Shown piece after piece: positions 1 to 7,731 of a DNA stretch of 64,000 nucleotides; positions within the stretch are counted from its first letter, which is position 1, and each line of letters opens with the position of its first letter. The DNA is from Clostridia bacterium (GTDB lineage Bacteria > Bacillota > Clostridia > TANB77 > CAG-508). Both the position numbers and the translations under genes were made by a program. Under the pieces are notes generated by a model. It saw nothing but the letters and a program-made list of their open reading frames with translations. It searched no databases and was not told where the DNA came from. The stretch is taken from positions 195,499-259,498 of the forward strand of contig JAFRNM010000004.1 in NCBI GenBank assembly GCA_017430135.1. Direction: 5' to 3'.

Positions 1-233
1 ATGATTTAGTAGAATTGTGCTCAAAAGTTCTTTCAGATAATCCATTATTCTTCTTAATAAACTCATATACAACTGGAATTTCAAGTAAGGTTTTAGAAGA
101 TATTATGAGTTTAACAATTTGCAAAAATCATAAAGGAAAGCTAGAATCTGGAGAAATTGGTTTGCCAATGGAGGGTTCGGAACTTATTCTACCTTGTGGT
201 ATCTATGGTAGATGGGAAAAAATTTCAAAATGA
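1..233 (+). CDS. Class I SAM-dependent rRNA methyltransferase, C-terminal end (partial)
   Basis: The reading frame is open from the left edge (codons in phase with base 3) to the TGA at 231-233, so this is the 3' end of a gene that begins outside the window. The visible 77 residues end in GLPMEGSELILPCGIYGRWE, which I recall as typical of the C-terminus of RlmI-like 23S rRNA cytosine methyltransferases (PF10672 type) in clostridia. The SAM-binding motifs lie upstream and cannot be checked. The next gene modifies rRNA or tRNA too. An internal TTG at 15 should not be taken as the start. Confidence 0.6.
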   Translation, partial: DLVELCSKVLSDNPLFFLINSYTTGISSKVLEDIMSLTICKNHKGKLESGEIGLPMEGSELILPCGIYGRWEKISK

Positions 234-247
234 TTTATTAAATAATA

Positions 248-379
248 ATTCAATATGTAAAACCCGTTCGTCCTTGTTGGCACGACCCTCCGTTATTAAA
301 AAATACTAGTGCGTCGGGTCGCTTCACCGCTCCGCTGCGCTACGCCTACGCGGACTCACTCACATTTTACATATTGAAT
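248..379. repeat. Palindromic element with GC-rich core, copy A
   Basis: Perfect 15-bp inverted arms (248-262 and 365-379) enclose a strikingly GC-rich core in an otherwise AT-rich intergenic region. The core contains a short internal hairpin (CGACCC about 283-288 with GGGTCG about 316-321) and a C-rich run (CCGCTCCGC, TACGCCTACGCGG). The same core lies in reverse orientation at 47117-47235 with different arms, and a related one at 44178-44308 shares the string AAAATACTAGT. It has no ORF. It may be a MITE-like or structured RNA element; function unknown. Confidence 0.75.
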
Positions 380-415
380 ATAATATTAGAAAACTGAATT
401 AGAAATGAGATAAAT

Positions 416-1111
416 ATGAATAATTTAAAAATATTGTATGAAGATAATCACATAATTGTAGTAGAAAAAGCACCAAACATTCCATCACAAGCAGACAAAA
501 CAGGCGATATAGACATGCTAAGTTTGGTTAAGAATTATATAAAAGAAAAATATAATAAACCAGGAAATGTATATATAGGTTTGGTTCATAGGTTAGATAG
601 ACCTGTAGGCGGAATTATGGTATTTGCCAAAACTTCTAAAGCTGCGTCAAGGTTAAGTGAAGAAGTTAGAAATAAAACTTTTCAAAAGAAATATTTAGCA
701 GTTGTAGATGGGAAATTTGAGCAAGAAGCGGGAACATTAGAAGATTATTTGTATAAAGATGAAAGAAATAATATGAGTAAAGTAGTAAGTGCTACAAAGA
801 AAAATGCAAAACTTGCAAAATTAGATTACAAGGTTTTAATATATGATGAAGTAAAAAAATTAAGTTTAGTAGAGATAAATTTACATACAGGAAGACATCA
901 TCAAATAAGAGTACAACTAAGTCATTGTGGTCATAGTATATTTGGTGACCAAAAATATGGAACAAGAGGGCAGGGAAAACAAATAGCCCTTTGGGCATAT
1001 AAATTAAAAATAGTGCACCCAACAACAAAAGAAGAAATGGAATTTGAAGACTTTCCAGAATATGTTGGAACATGGAGTATAATAAGAAAGATTAAAAAAG
1101 AAAAAAAATGA
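416..1111 (+). CDS. RluA-family pseudouridine synthase
   Basis: Isomerises uridine to pseudouridine in rRNA or tRNA. The 231-residue protein carries the catalytic HRLD motif (residues 58-61, Asp61 nucleophile) followed by PVGGIMVFAKT, and the RHHQIRVQLSHCGHSIFGD block typical of RluA/RluC/RluD. It has no N-terminal S4 RNA-binding domain, so it belongs to the short RluA type; the target base cannot be inferred. It lies downstream of a partial rRNA methyltransferase gene, separated by palindromic element A. The stop codon lies inside the long palindrome at 1103-1185, so the last codons form one arm of its own terminator hairpin. Confidence 0.88.
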   Translation: MNNLKILYEDNHIIVVEKAPNIPSQADKTGDIDMLSLVKNYIKEKYNKPGNVYIGLVHRLDRPVGGIMVFAKTSKAASRLSEEVRNKTFQKKYLAVVDGKFEQEAGTLEDYLYKDERNNMSKVVSATKKNAKLAKLDYKVLIYDEVKKLSLVEINLHTGRHHQIRVQLSHCGHSIFGDQKYGTRGQGKQIALWAYKLKIVHPTTKEEMEFEDFPEYVGTWSIIRKIKKEKK

Positions 1112-1185
1112 GCAATTCGGGGATACTTCCCAAAATGTACAGAATTTGTACATTTTGGGAAGTATCCCCGAATTGCTCATTTTTT
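1103..1185. terminator. Long perfect hairpin over the pseudouridine synthase stop codon (family P1)
   Basis: 39-bp perfect inverted arms (1103-1141 and 1147-1185) with a 5-nt loop. The arms include the TGA stop at 1109-1111 and the A-rich final codons, and the distal side ends in a T run, so it can act as a terminator. The central part (CAATTCGGGG, ACTTCCCAAAATGTACA) is shared with the hairpin at 53648-53739 after rnr, whereas the outermost bases differ and match each local gene end. Confidence 0.85.
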
Positions 1186-1346
1186 CCTTGTATATTTTAT
1201 GTTGATTTTATGAAAGTAAAAAATATTTTACAAAAATCAAATTTTTATTTTTTCATAAAACAAAAATATCATCTTATAAACGAAATGAAAAATGTCGAAA
1301 ATTAAGTGATAAACTCACCCTAACAACACAAAAGAGGGGTGAGGAA

Positions 1347-1958
1347 ATGATAGATAAAATCTGTGAGTTTCTAACCAATAAGATACGAAAGGAAATGCCA
1401 GAAATTGATGACGAAAGGGCAGAAGTAATAAATTATGGTCTACAAAATATTATAGGAGAAATTCCTAAAATATTTATAACATTAGGAATCGCATTAATAT
1501 TTGGGATTTTTGATTTAACATTTTATACATTTTTACTAATTATGCCATATAAAGCATTTTCAGGAGGCTTCCACTTACAAACACATATTGGTTGTATAAT
1601 TTGTACAACTGCAATGTATTGTGGAATAGCACTTTTAAGCAAATATATTGTTTTAACTGAAATTGCTAAATACATTTTAATACCTTTAATTTGGGTATTT
1701 GGAATGTGGATGGTAAAATTATATGCACCAGCAGATACAGAAAATGTACCAATACTAAGGAAAAAAGATAGAAGAAAAAAACAAATATTATCTTACATAG
1801 CTTTAACAATTGGGCTTGCTGTAGCATTGCTTATCCCTTATGGAGAAATTGCAAATATATTGATATTTGGCAGTTTCATTCAAACACTTTGTATTACAAA
1901 ATTCGTATATAAAATTACGAACAATAAATATGGTTATGAAGTGTATGGAAATAGTTAA
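1347..1958 (+). CDS. agrB: AgrB, membrane cysteine protease for autoinducer peptide
   Basis: Processes and exports the AgrD propeptide as a cyclic thiolactone signal. The 203-residue protein has the family signature GGFHLQTHIGC, giving catalytic His76 and Cys83, positions close to His77 and Cys84 of Staphylococcus aureus AgrB. Several hydrophobic segments follow (about residues 42-66, 82-100, 105-125, 145-165). A strong ribosome-binding site (GGGGTGAGG) precedes the ATG. The upstream 160 bases hold a weak inverted repeat (TTTTATGAAA at 1206-1215 with TTTCATAAAA at 1251-1260) but no convincing promoter. agrD follows 61 bases downstream. Confidence 0.92.
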   Translation: MIDKICEFLTNKIRKEMPEIDDERAEVINYGLQNIIGEIPKIFITLGIALIFGIFDLTFYTFLLIMPYKAFSGGFHLQTHIGCIICTTAMYCGIALLSKYIVLTEIAKYILIPLIWVFGMWMVKLYAPADTENVPILRKKDRRKKQILSYIALTIGLAVALLIPYGEIANILIFGSFIQTLCITKFVYKITNNKYGYEVYGNS

Positions 1959-2019
1959 CTGGTAATAACGACAAAAAATGTCGTGATTATAAAAATTATT
2001 TTCAAAGGGGGGGATTTAA

Positions 2020-2139
2020 ATGTTTAAATTTCTAGCAAAAGCAGCTGAAAAATATGCAAAAGCAACAAATACAGCATGTTTAGTTTTATGGGTATGGCAT
2101 CAACCTAAAATGCCAGCAAGCTTAATAAAAAAAGATTAA
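2020..2139 (+). CDS. agrD: AgrD, cyclic lactone autoinducer propeptide
   Basis: A 39-residue ORF immediately after agrB with a strong AGGGGGGGA ribosome-binding site. It has the AgrD layout: an amphipathic N-terminal helix (FKFLAKAAEKYAKA), a central TACLVLWVW with Cys20, and a charged tail HQPKMPASLIKKD that matches the clostridial QPKMP recognition signature. Cys20 should form the thiolactone with a downstream carboxyl group. The macrocycle would be hydrophobic, starting CLVLW, but its exact end is not readable from sequence. Together with agrB and the convergent kinase and regulator it forms a complete Agr circuit. Confidence 0.9.
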   Translation: MFKFLAKAAEKYAKATNTACLVLWVWHQPKMPASLIKKD

Positions 2140-2222
2140 TTTTAAATATTTAACATAGTTATTAAATTTCCTAGTATTTTGTCAACTGTGCTAGGAGATC
2201 CTTAAATAAATTTCGACATCCG

Positions 2223-2250
2223 AAAAGGAAGTGCTTTGCACTTCCTTTTT
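2223..2250. terminator. Terminator of agrBD, probably bidirectional
   Basis: Hairpin AAGGAAGTGC-TTT-GCACTTCC with flanking A and T runs, 84 bases after agrD. The group II intron begins within a few bases of its T tract. Without the intron this hairpin would also sit directly behind the convergent agrC gene and terminate both operons. Confidence 0.85.
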
Positions 2251-2253
2251 GGT

Positions 2254-4141
2254 GTGCGACAGGCATGTCTTTTAACTTATCGGTGAAAGTCCGTAGTGGA
2301 GGTATATATCGCTAACCACATAGAGAAGCACAAGCTATCCATCGTGAGGTGGAAGTGGAGGAAGTGTGTATCAAAATCTTGGCTCGATGTATAAAAACTT
2401 GATACTAAGGCTGTATAAGAGGGTGAGGCTACACCACAAGGCAAAGCCCAAAAGATATACGTAATCTTATACAGTAAATCAAGCGAGTAAAAGAGGAAAG
2501 TTAAATGGCTTACCCTGTGAGGTCTTGTGGACATAGAGTAGTTAGGAAACGACGAGGAGTACATAGAACGAAATATGGTCGAAAAAGGTTTATCACAAGA
2601 AGTCAGCGGAGGTCATAGTAGGAAAAAATTTTTTTTCGAAGGACTGAACAATTTGTAGTGTTTTCACTACCAAAATTTGAGATAGATGATAGTTAGAATG
2701 TGTTAATGAGGAGAGTATGAACGTATTTCAGAGGGTTACTCAAAATAAATGATTTATCTATCTTCGGAAAGGAAAGAGGAAACAGAATATGGAACTTTTA
2801 GATAAAATACTTAATCAAGAAAACCTAAACAAGGCATACAAGAAAGTAGTATCAAACAAAGGAGTGGCTGGAGTTGATGGTATAACAGTAGATGAAGTAG
2901 CAGAATATATAAAAGAACATAAAGAAGAAATTATAAGCAAAATAAAAGAAAGAAAATATAAACCACAACCAGTTAAAAGAGTTCAAATACCAAAAGAAAA
3001 CGGAAAAATGAGAAATCTAGGAATACCAACAGTTATAGATAGAATAATACAACAAGCTATGATACAAGTGTTAAGTCCAATATTTGAAGAGCAATTTAAT
3101 GATAACAGTTTTGGATTTAGACCAGGTAGAAGTTGTGAACGAGCGGTATTAAAAGCACTAGAGTATCTAAATGATGGGTATGACTGGATTGTAGACATCG
3201 ACTTAGAAAAATTCTTTGACACAGTAAATCAAGATAGGCTAATAACAATAATAAGAAGTACAATAAAAGACGGTAATGTTGTGTCATTAATAAGCAAATA
3301 CTTAAAAGCTGGAGTAATGGACAAAGGAGTAATAAAACCAACAAAAGTAGGAACACCACAAGGCGGAAACCTAAGCCCATTATTAAGCAACATAATGTTA
3401 AATGAATTAGATAAAGAACTAACAGTAAGAGGATTAAACTTTGTAAGATATGCCGATGATTGTATTATACTTGTTAAAAGCGAAAAAGCAGCAAACCGAG
3501 TATTAAATTCAATAACAAAATTTATTGAGAAAAAACTAGGTTTAAAAGTAAACGCTGAGAAAAGCAAAGTAACAAGACCAACTCAAACGAAATACCTAGG
3601 TTTTAGTTTTTGGTCAACAAAAGGTGGAAAGTGGAAACCAAAACCACATATAAAATCTTATCAAAAGCTAAAAAGAAAGCTAAAACAATTAACTGATAGA
3701 AGTCTGAGTATATGTCTAGACAATAGAATAAAACAAATTAACTATGTAGTAAGAGGTTGGGTAAATTACTTTAGAATAGCGAATATGAAACAGAGTATAA
3801 CTGATATAGATAAGCATCTCAGAACAAGAATTAGAGTAATAATATGGAAGCAATGGAAGAAAATAACAAGAAGAGAAAAAGCACTAGTGCAATTAGGAGT
3901 AGAGCCAACATTAGCACATAATGTAGCTTGTACAAGAAAGGGATATTATCAAATATGTAGGACTACTTATGTTCAATTCGCAATAAATATAGATAGGTTA
4001 AGAAAAAGAGGTCTAGTATTTCTACTAGACCAATATTCAAAAGTACATATTGAATGTACAGATTGAACCGCCGTATACCGAACGGTACGTACGGTGGTGT
4101 GAGAGGGAATAAATAAAATAATTATTTATTCTCTACTCGAT
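2254..4141 (+). mobile_element. Group II intron, IIC-like, inserted after a terminator
   Basis: The 5' end fits the GUGYG consensus at either 2252 (GTGTG) or 2254 (GTGCG). The 3' end has a domain V-like hairpin (from about 4066, ACCGCCGTA paired with TACGGTGGT, containing a CGC triad typical of IIC) and a domain VI-like hairpin ending CTACTCGAT at about 4141. About 530 bases of structured RNA precede the reverse transcriptase ORF. Insertion just downstream of a rho-independent terminator, and a maturase with no endonuclease domain, both match group IIC behaviour. The 3' junction is 2-3 bases from the agrC stop. Confidence 0.85.
2789..4066 (+). CDS. ltrA: Group II intron reverse transcriptase/maturase
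   Basis: Intron-encoded protein that splices its host intron and reverse-transcribes it into new sites. The 425 residues show the reverse transcriptase domain with FGFRPGRS, VDIDLEKFFD, GTPQGGNLSPLLSN and the active-site YADD, then the maturase X (GIIM) domain (NYVVRGWVNYFRI) and the terminal RKGYYQICR block. There is no C-terminal HNH endonuclease, as in class C introns. The ORF is intact and full length, so the element may be active. It is encoded in the same direction as the intron RNA, between its 5' domains and domain V. Confidence 0.93.
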   Translation: MELLDKILNQENLNKAYKKVVSNKGVAGVDGITVDEVAEYIKEHKEEIISKIKERKYKPQPVKRVQIPKENGKMRNLGIPTVIDRIIQQAMIQVLSPIFEEQFNDNSFGFRPGRSCERAVLKALEYLNDGYDWIVDIDLEKFFDTVNQDRLITIIRSTIKDGNVVSLISKYLKAGVMDKGVIKPTKVGTPQGGNLSPLLSNIMLNELDKELTVRGLNFVRYADDCIILVKSEKAANRVLNSITKFIEKKLGLKVNAEKSKVTRPTQTKYLGFSFWSTKGGKWKPKPHIKSYQKLKRKLKQLTDRSLSICLDNRIKQINYVVRGWVNYFRIANMKQSITDIDKHLRTRIRVIIWKQWKKITRREKALVQLGVEPTLAHNVACTRKGYYQICRTTYVQFAINIDRLRKRGLVFLLDQYSKVHIECTD

Positions 4142-4143
4142 TT

Positions 4144-5490
4144 CTAATTATATATTTCAAATTGTTGTGTAAAATATTTATCATCTTTTGTTGTATGTAA
4201 ATTAAGATTATTATTACTTTTTAGAATTTTACGTATTTCCCATAATCCTAGACCTGTATGATTTTCTTTACTTGTTTTACCTTTTTCAAATATTGCATCA
4301 ATATCTATATCTTTTTCGGCGTAAGAATTTTCTATTTTTAAATATTGCATATTATTTTTCTCATCATCTTTAAATGTAATATTTATTATTTTTTCTTCAC
4401 TTTCTTTTGCTGCATCTATTGCATTATCTACTAAAATACCAAATATTTTGGTGAATTCATAAATTTTCATATTTATTTTAGATAAATCCCATAAAACAGA
4501 AATATTCATTTTTATATTTAATTCTTCTGCTTCGCTATATTTTATTGTTAGTAAACTATAAATACCAGGGTTATTTATAATATTTGGATTTAACATATAC
4601 ATTCTATTAACTTTTACACAATCTTCTTCAAGTTGAGAATAATATTGTTTTAGTCCTTCCATATCATTTGTTTTTATATAACCACCAATTGCAGCAACTG
4701 TATTGTCATAATCATGTTTAAATCCTCTAATATTATCATGTAATATCTGTAATGTTTTATTGTATTCTTCAGCATTTTGTAATTGCTTTGTTGTTAAATA
4801 CAATTTGTTTACTCTAGTTAAACTATAAATACTAACAATAAAAAATGCCAATAAAGAAACAAAGCTTAAAAATGATATTATTATAGGTAATGTATTAGTA
4901 TAATAAATTGTTATTATTAATTGTACTCCTAAAACCAATATTCCTAATACTAAATTAATTATAAAAATTGTTTTAGATTTCTTATCTAATCCTTCAAAAA
5001 CTTTTATATAAATATTTTTATGTTTTATAATTAAAATCAGTAACGTTGAAATAATATAACATACTAATAAATAAGATAATCTATATAATGGAATATATTG
5101 GCCAACCGCATATTCAATATTTGCAATTTTTACAAATGGATTTAAAACCAAAGTACATATTAGTGCATAAATCATTGTAGGTATAACAATAGCAAATATT
5201 GATCTTAATATTGTTAGCTTAAATAGTTTATTAATAATTATTACTAAAATAATATAATTAATAAAAGAATTAAATGGAGGTGGTATTAAATTTATCGTAA
5301 TCATTGATACTAGACTTGATAATATAATATATAAAATTTTTTGCTTTTTATTTGTGTTAACATTTAAAATATGTATAAAAAAATACATTATCAAAGTATT
5401 TTCTATAAAAAACAATGGAAATGCTAAAATACTAGTCAACCCCTCATTCGGCGTACTAATTGCCGTCCAAATATTATTCCAAACTTCCAT
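4144..5490 (-). CDS. agrC: AgrC-type sensor histidine kinase
   Basis: Membrane receptor for the AgrD-derived peptide. The N-terminal 215 or so residues form about six or seven hydrophobic segments; a dimerisation segment carries FKHDYDN with phosphoacceptor His259, and the C-terminal GHKL ATPase domain has the N-box DNAIDAA and the G-box TGLGLWEI. Length 448 residues is normal for AgrC. It overlaps the end of the regulator gene by 17 bases, so both are one operon. It runs towards agrBD, unlike the agrBDCA order of staphylococci. Its stop codon abuts the intron 3' junction. Confidence 0.88.
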   Translation of the reverse strand: MEVWNNIWTAISTPNEGLTSILAFPLFFIENTLIMYFFIHILNVNTNKKQKILYIILSSLVSMITINLIPPPFNSFINYIILVIIINKLFKLTILRSIFAIVIPTMIYALICTLVLNPFVKIANIEYAVGQYIPLYRLSYLLVCYIISTLLILIIKHKNIYIKVFEGLDKKSKTIFIINLVLGILVLGVQLIITIYYTNTLPIIISFLSFVSLLAFFIVSIYSLTRVNKLYLTTKQLQNAEEYNKTLQILHDNIRGFKHDYDNTVAAIGGYIKTNDMEGLKQYYSQLEEDCVKVNRMYMLNPNIINNPGIYSLLTIKYSEAEELNIKMNISVLWDLSKINMKIYEFTKIFGILVDNAIDAAKESEEKIINITFKDDEKNNMQYLKIENSYAEKDIDIDAIFEKGKTSKENHTGLGLWEIRKILKSNNNLNLHTTKDDKYFTQQFEIYN

Positions 5491-6190
5491 AATTATTCAA
5501 AACCTCCATTAAACCACTTTTATATTTAGGACCAATGTCACAACTAAAATTACTATTATTAAAAATAATCTTATTTTCCACAGGTTCCAAATTACTAATT
5601 TTATTTATATTCGCTATATAAGATTTGTGACATCTAACAAAATTTTCAGGTAATGTATCTTTTACTTTATTGAATGAACTATAGATTTCGTAATCTCTGC
5701 TATCAGTACAAAATACAAGCTTCATACCATCTCTTTTAATATAATTGATTTCATTTTCATCAATAATTGTATTTTTATTATCAATTTTTAAATATTTCTT
5801 TGGTTTACTATAAATATCATCATATAATCTAGTTATAGTTTCTTCTAATCTTTCTTGAGTAATAGGTTTTGAAATGTAGTCAAAAGTCTTGAATTTATAA
5901 GCAATCATGGCATATTCCAAATGTCCAGTTATAAAAATTATATATGTACTTTTATTATTCTCTCTAATTTCTTGTGCTAATTCAAGACCAGTTTTCTTAG
6001 CCTTTAAATTGATATCTAAAATTACAACATCAATATTATTTGCACAAACATAATCAATAAGATTGTCTGGATTATCTGTTGCAAGCGTTACCTTAGCATC
6101 ATAATTATACTTAACAAAAATGTTTTCCATCAAGTTAGAAAGCTTGTTTAAAATATTTAAATTGTCCTCACATATTACGAAATTTAACAT
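5474..6190 (-). CDS. agrA: AgrA-type LytTR response regulator
   Basis: DNA-binding output of the Agr circuit. The 238-residue protein has a receiver domain (acidic ED at 8-9, phosphoacceptor Asp59 in VVILDINL, conserved Lys in YISKPI) and a C-terminal LytTR domain (YLKIDNKN, FVRCHKSYIANI). I chose the ATG at 6190 because it follows a G-rich ribosome-binding site and begins MLNFVICEDN, the normal start of a receiver domain; the frame stays open upstream to 6370, but that extension overlaps the promoter and is not homologous. First gene of the agrA-agrC operon. Confidence 0.88.
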   Translation of the reverse strand: MLNFVICEDNLNILNKLSNLMENIFVKYNYDAKVTLATDNPDNLIDYVCANNIDVVILDINLKAKKTGLELAQEIRENNKSTYIIFITGHLEYAMIAYKFKTFDYISKPITQERLEETITRLYDDIYSKPKKYLKIDNKNTIIDENEINYIKRDGMKLVFCTDSRDYEIYSSFNKVKDTLPENFVRCHKSYIANINKISNLEPVENKIIFNNSNFSCDIGPKYKSGLMEVLNNYGSLE

Positions 6191-6265
6191 TATAAAATCC
6201 CCCCAAATTATTATAAAATAATTCTTAAATTTTTGATAAAAAATAAATTTTTCAGTAACTCTATA

Positions 6266-6294
6266 AATATAATTCAAAAAATTTATAATGTCAA
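6266..6294 (-). promoter_or_regulatory. Promoter of agrA-agrC
   Basis: On the minus strand TTGACA (6289-6294), a 17-bp spacer and TATATT (6266-6271), about 75 bases ahead of the agrA start. A short inverted repeat, CTACAT...ATGTAG at 6318-6334, lies just upstream and could be an operator. Confidence 0.7.
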
Positions 6295-6471
6295 GAAAAA
6301 TTGACAAAATTTTACAGCTACATAATATATGTAGTACAAAAAAATACCTGAATACTGCATGATAACACAAATGTAAACTAAAATAGAAAACAAATTTTTA
6401 AGTAAAAAATTCAGAGTAAAAAAGTCGTAAGATAAAGTGAAAAATTTAAATTTAGGCAAACTATATAAAAC

Positions 6472-6500
6472 TTTACAAAATTCGATTATTATGATATATT
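6472..6500 (+). promoter_or_regulatory. Promoter of the small gene at 6563
   Basis: TTTACA (6472-6477), 17-bp spacer, TATATT (6495-6500), 63 bases ahead of the start codon. The rest of the 372-base gap 6191-6562 is AT-rich, with a direct repeat AGTAAAAAA (6401-6409 and 6415-6423) whose 14-base spacing does not fit the usual LytTR site pair. Confidence 0.55.
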
Positions 6501-6562
6501 TGGTGAGAAGGAATATATACGAATAGTGTAAGAAATATAATTTTTGAAAGGTGGTACATAAT

Positions 6563-6886
6563 ATGGGATTATTTAAAAATAAAAAACAAGAAGTTAATCA
6601 AATAAACAATAAGGAGTTGAAAGAAGAGTTACTAGATAACGCGTTAGCTGTTTTGGTCGATGCAAATGAAATTAAGCCAGAAGATTTTAAAGGTATACAA
6701 GCCAAATTTGGCTATTTATTAATGATAGAAAATCATGGACTAGAAGCACTATTTAAAATAATAAAAGATGATAAAATTTTTTATTTTGCATTTCAACAAA
6801 ATACATTGAGATTATTAGACATAAGTGAACAACAATTTGAATCTGTAACACAGCATATGTTAGATTTGCATGTGAATAATGTATAA
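6563..6886 (+). CDS. Small protein of unknown function
   Basis: 107 residues starting MGLFKNKKQ, acidic and probably alpha/beta, with no signal peptide or membrane segment. I do not recognise the family. I chose ATG 6563 because GAAAGGTGG sits 8-10 bases upstream; a GTG at 6551 would place the start inside that ribosome-binding site. It has its own promoter and precedes an immunity-like gene, so the two may be related in function, but nothing in the sequence proves this. Confidence 0.65.
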   Translation: MGLFKNKKQEVNQINNKELKEELLDNALAVLVDANEIKPEDFKGIQAKFGYLLMIENHGLEALFKIIKDDKIFYFAFQQNTLRLLDISEQQFESVTQHMLDLHVNNV

Positions 6887-7017
6887 AATACAAAACTTAA
6901 TCGAAAAAAAAGGTGATAAATAGTTTATACAATAAGATATAGAAAATTATGAAAATATCGATTTTAATAATGCTTATTGTAAATCATTTGGGAAAGAATG
7001 TGAGGGAGGAATATTTT

Positions 7018-7593
7018 ATGAATAATTGCATTAGTAAATTTATAGAAAAATTTAAACCAGGAGAAAATTTGCAAAAGCCAGATGAAGAAATCTTAAACTT
7101 TGGTAGACAAATGTTACCAAATGAAATAGTGGAATTATGGGAAAAATATGGATTTGGAGAATACGGAGATGGCCTAATTAAAGTAGTAGATCCAAGAGAA
7201 TACATGAATAGCTTATATACTTGGTTAGGTCAAAAAGATTTTAATAAAATACCAATAATTGTAACTGCATTTGGAGATATATTTTATTACAGAAAATTAG
7301 AAGATAATGAAAATGATGTGTCTTTATTAAATATACATTATAGAAAAATTGAAGTATGTGGATATTCTTATCAAGAATTTTTTGAAGAATATATTCTAGA
7401 TGAAGACATAATAAAGAATGTATTAAGAGCTGATTTATATAAACAAGCTGTAAAAGAATTAGGAAAACTTGATTATAAAGATATATTTTTCTTTACTCCG
7501 GCATTAGTTTTAGGTGGTGGAGAAGATATAAAATATATAAAGAAAGGTAATGGAGCAGTTCACCATCAAGTTTTATTACAAATAGGTCAATAA
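7018..7593 (+). CDS. GAD-like/DUF1851 protein (Tdi1-type immunity family)
   Basis: 191 residues. The N-terminal half has the GAD-like pattern (LPNEIVELWEKYGFGEYGDGLIKVVDP) and the C-terminal half the DUF1851 pattern (FTPALVLGGGEDIKYIKKGN), the arrangement of Tdi1-like immunity or SMI1-like proteins. Such proteins often protect against a cognate toxin, but no toxin gene is adjacent, so it may be an orphan or a domesticated copy. ATG 7018 is preferred: GGGAGGA lies just upstream, whereas the frame opens at 6949 without a ribosome-binding site. Confidence 0.7.
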   Translation: MNNCISKFIEKFKPGENLQKPDEEILNFGRQMLPNEIVELWEKYGFGEYGDGLIKVVDPREYMNSLYTWLGQKDFNKIPIIVTAFGDIFYYRKLEDNENDVSLLNIHYRKIEVCGYSYQEFFEEYILDEDIIKNVLRADLYKQAVKELGKLDYKDIFFFTPALVLGGGEDIKYIKKGNGAVHHQVLLQIGQ

Positions 7594-7654
7594 AGGAAAA
7601 TAAAAAGAATGAAAAGACCCTATTAACTCATATGTAGAGTTTGTAAAATGCAAA

Positions 7655-7663
7655 TGATATAAT
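7655..7663 (+). promoter_or_regulatory. Extended -10 promoter ahead of pdaA-like gene
   Basis: TGATATAAT (extended -10, TATAAT at 7658-7663) with no good -35. It is followed by a 10-bp inverted repeat, CATAAAATTA at 7693-7702 with TAATTTTATG at 7709-7718, directly before the ribosome-binding site. Confidence 0.4.
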
Positions 7664-7731
7664 AAAAAATAATTCTAAAATAAAAAAACTTTCATAAAAT
7701 TAAATGAATAATTTTATGGAGGTTTTTTTGT

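Noticed and set aside
1108..1305. 65-residue ORF after the pseudouridine synthase gene
   Set aside because: It is mostly translated palindrome, with a start codon overlapping the previous stop.
6191..6370. 60-residue extension of the LytTR regulator
   Set aside because: It covers the TTGACA-17-TATATT promoter and has no homology; ATG 6190 has a strong ribosome-binding site.
6401..6423. AgrA/LytTR binding site from the AGTAAAAAA direct repeat
   Set aside because: The 14-base spacing does not fit the roughly 21-22 base period of LytTR sites, and the repeat is low complexity.
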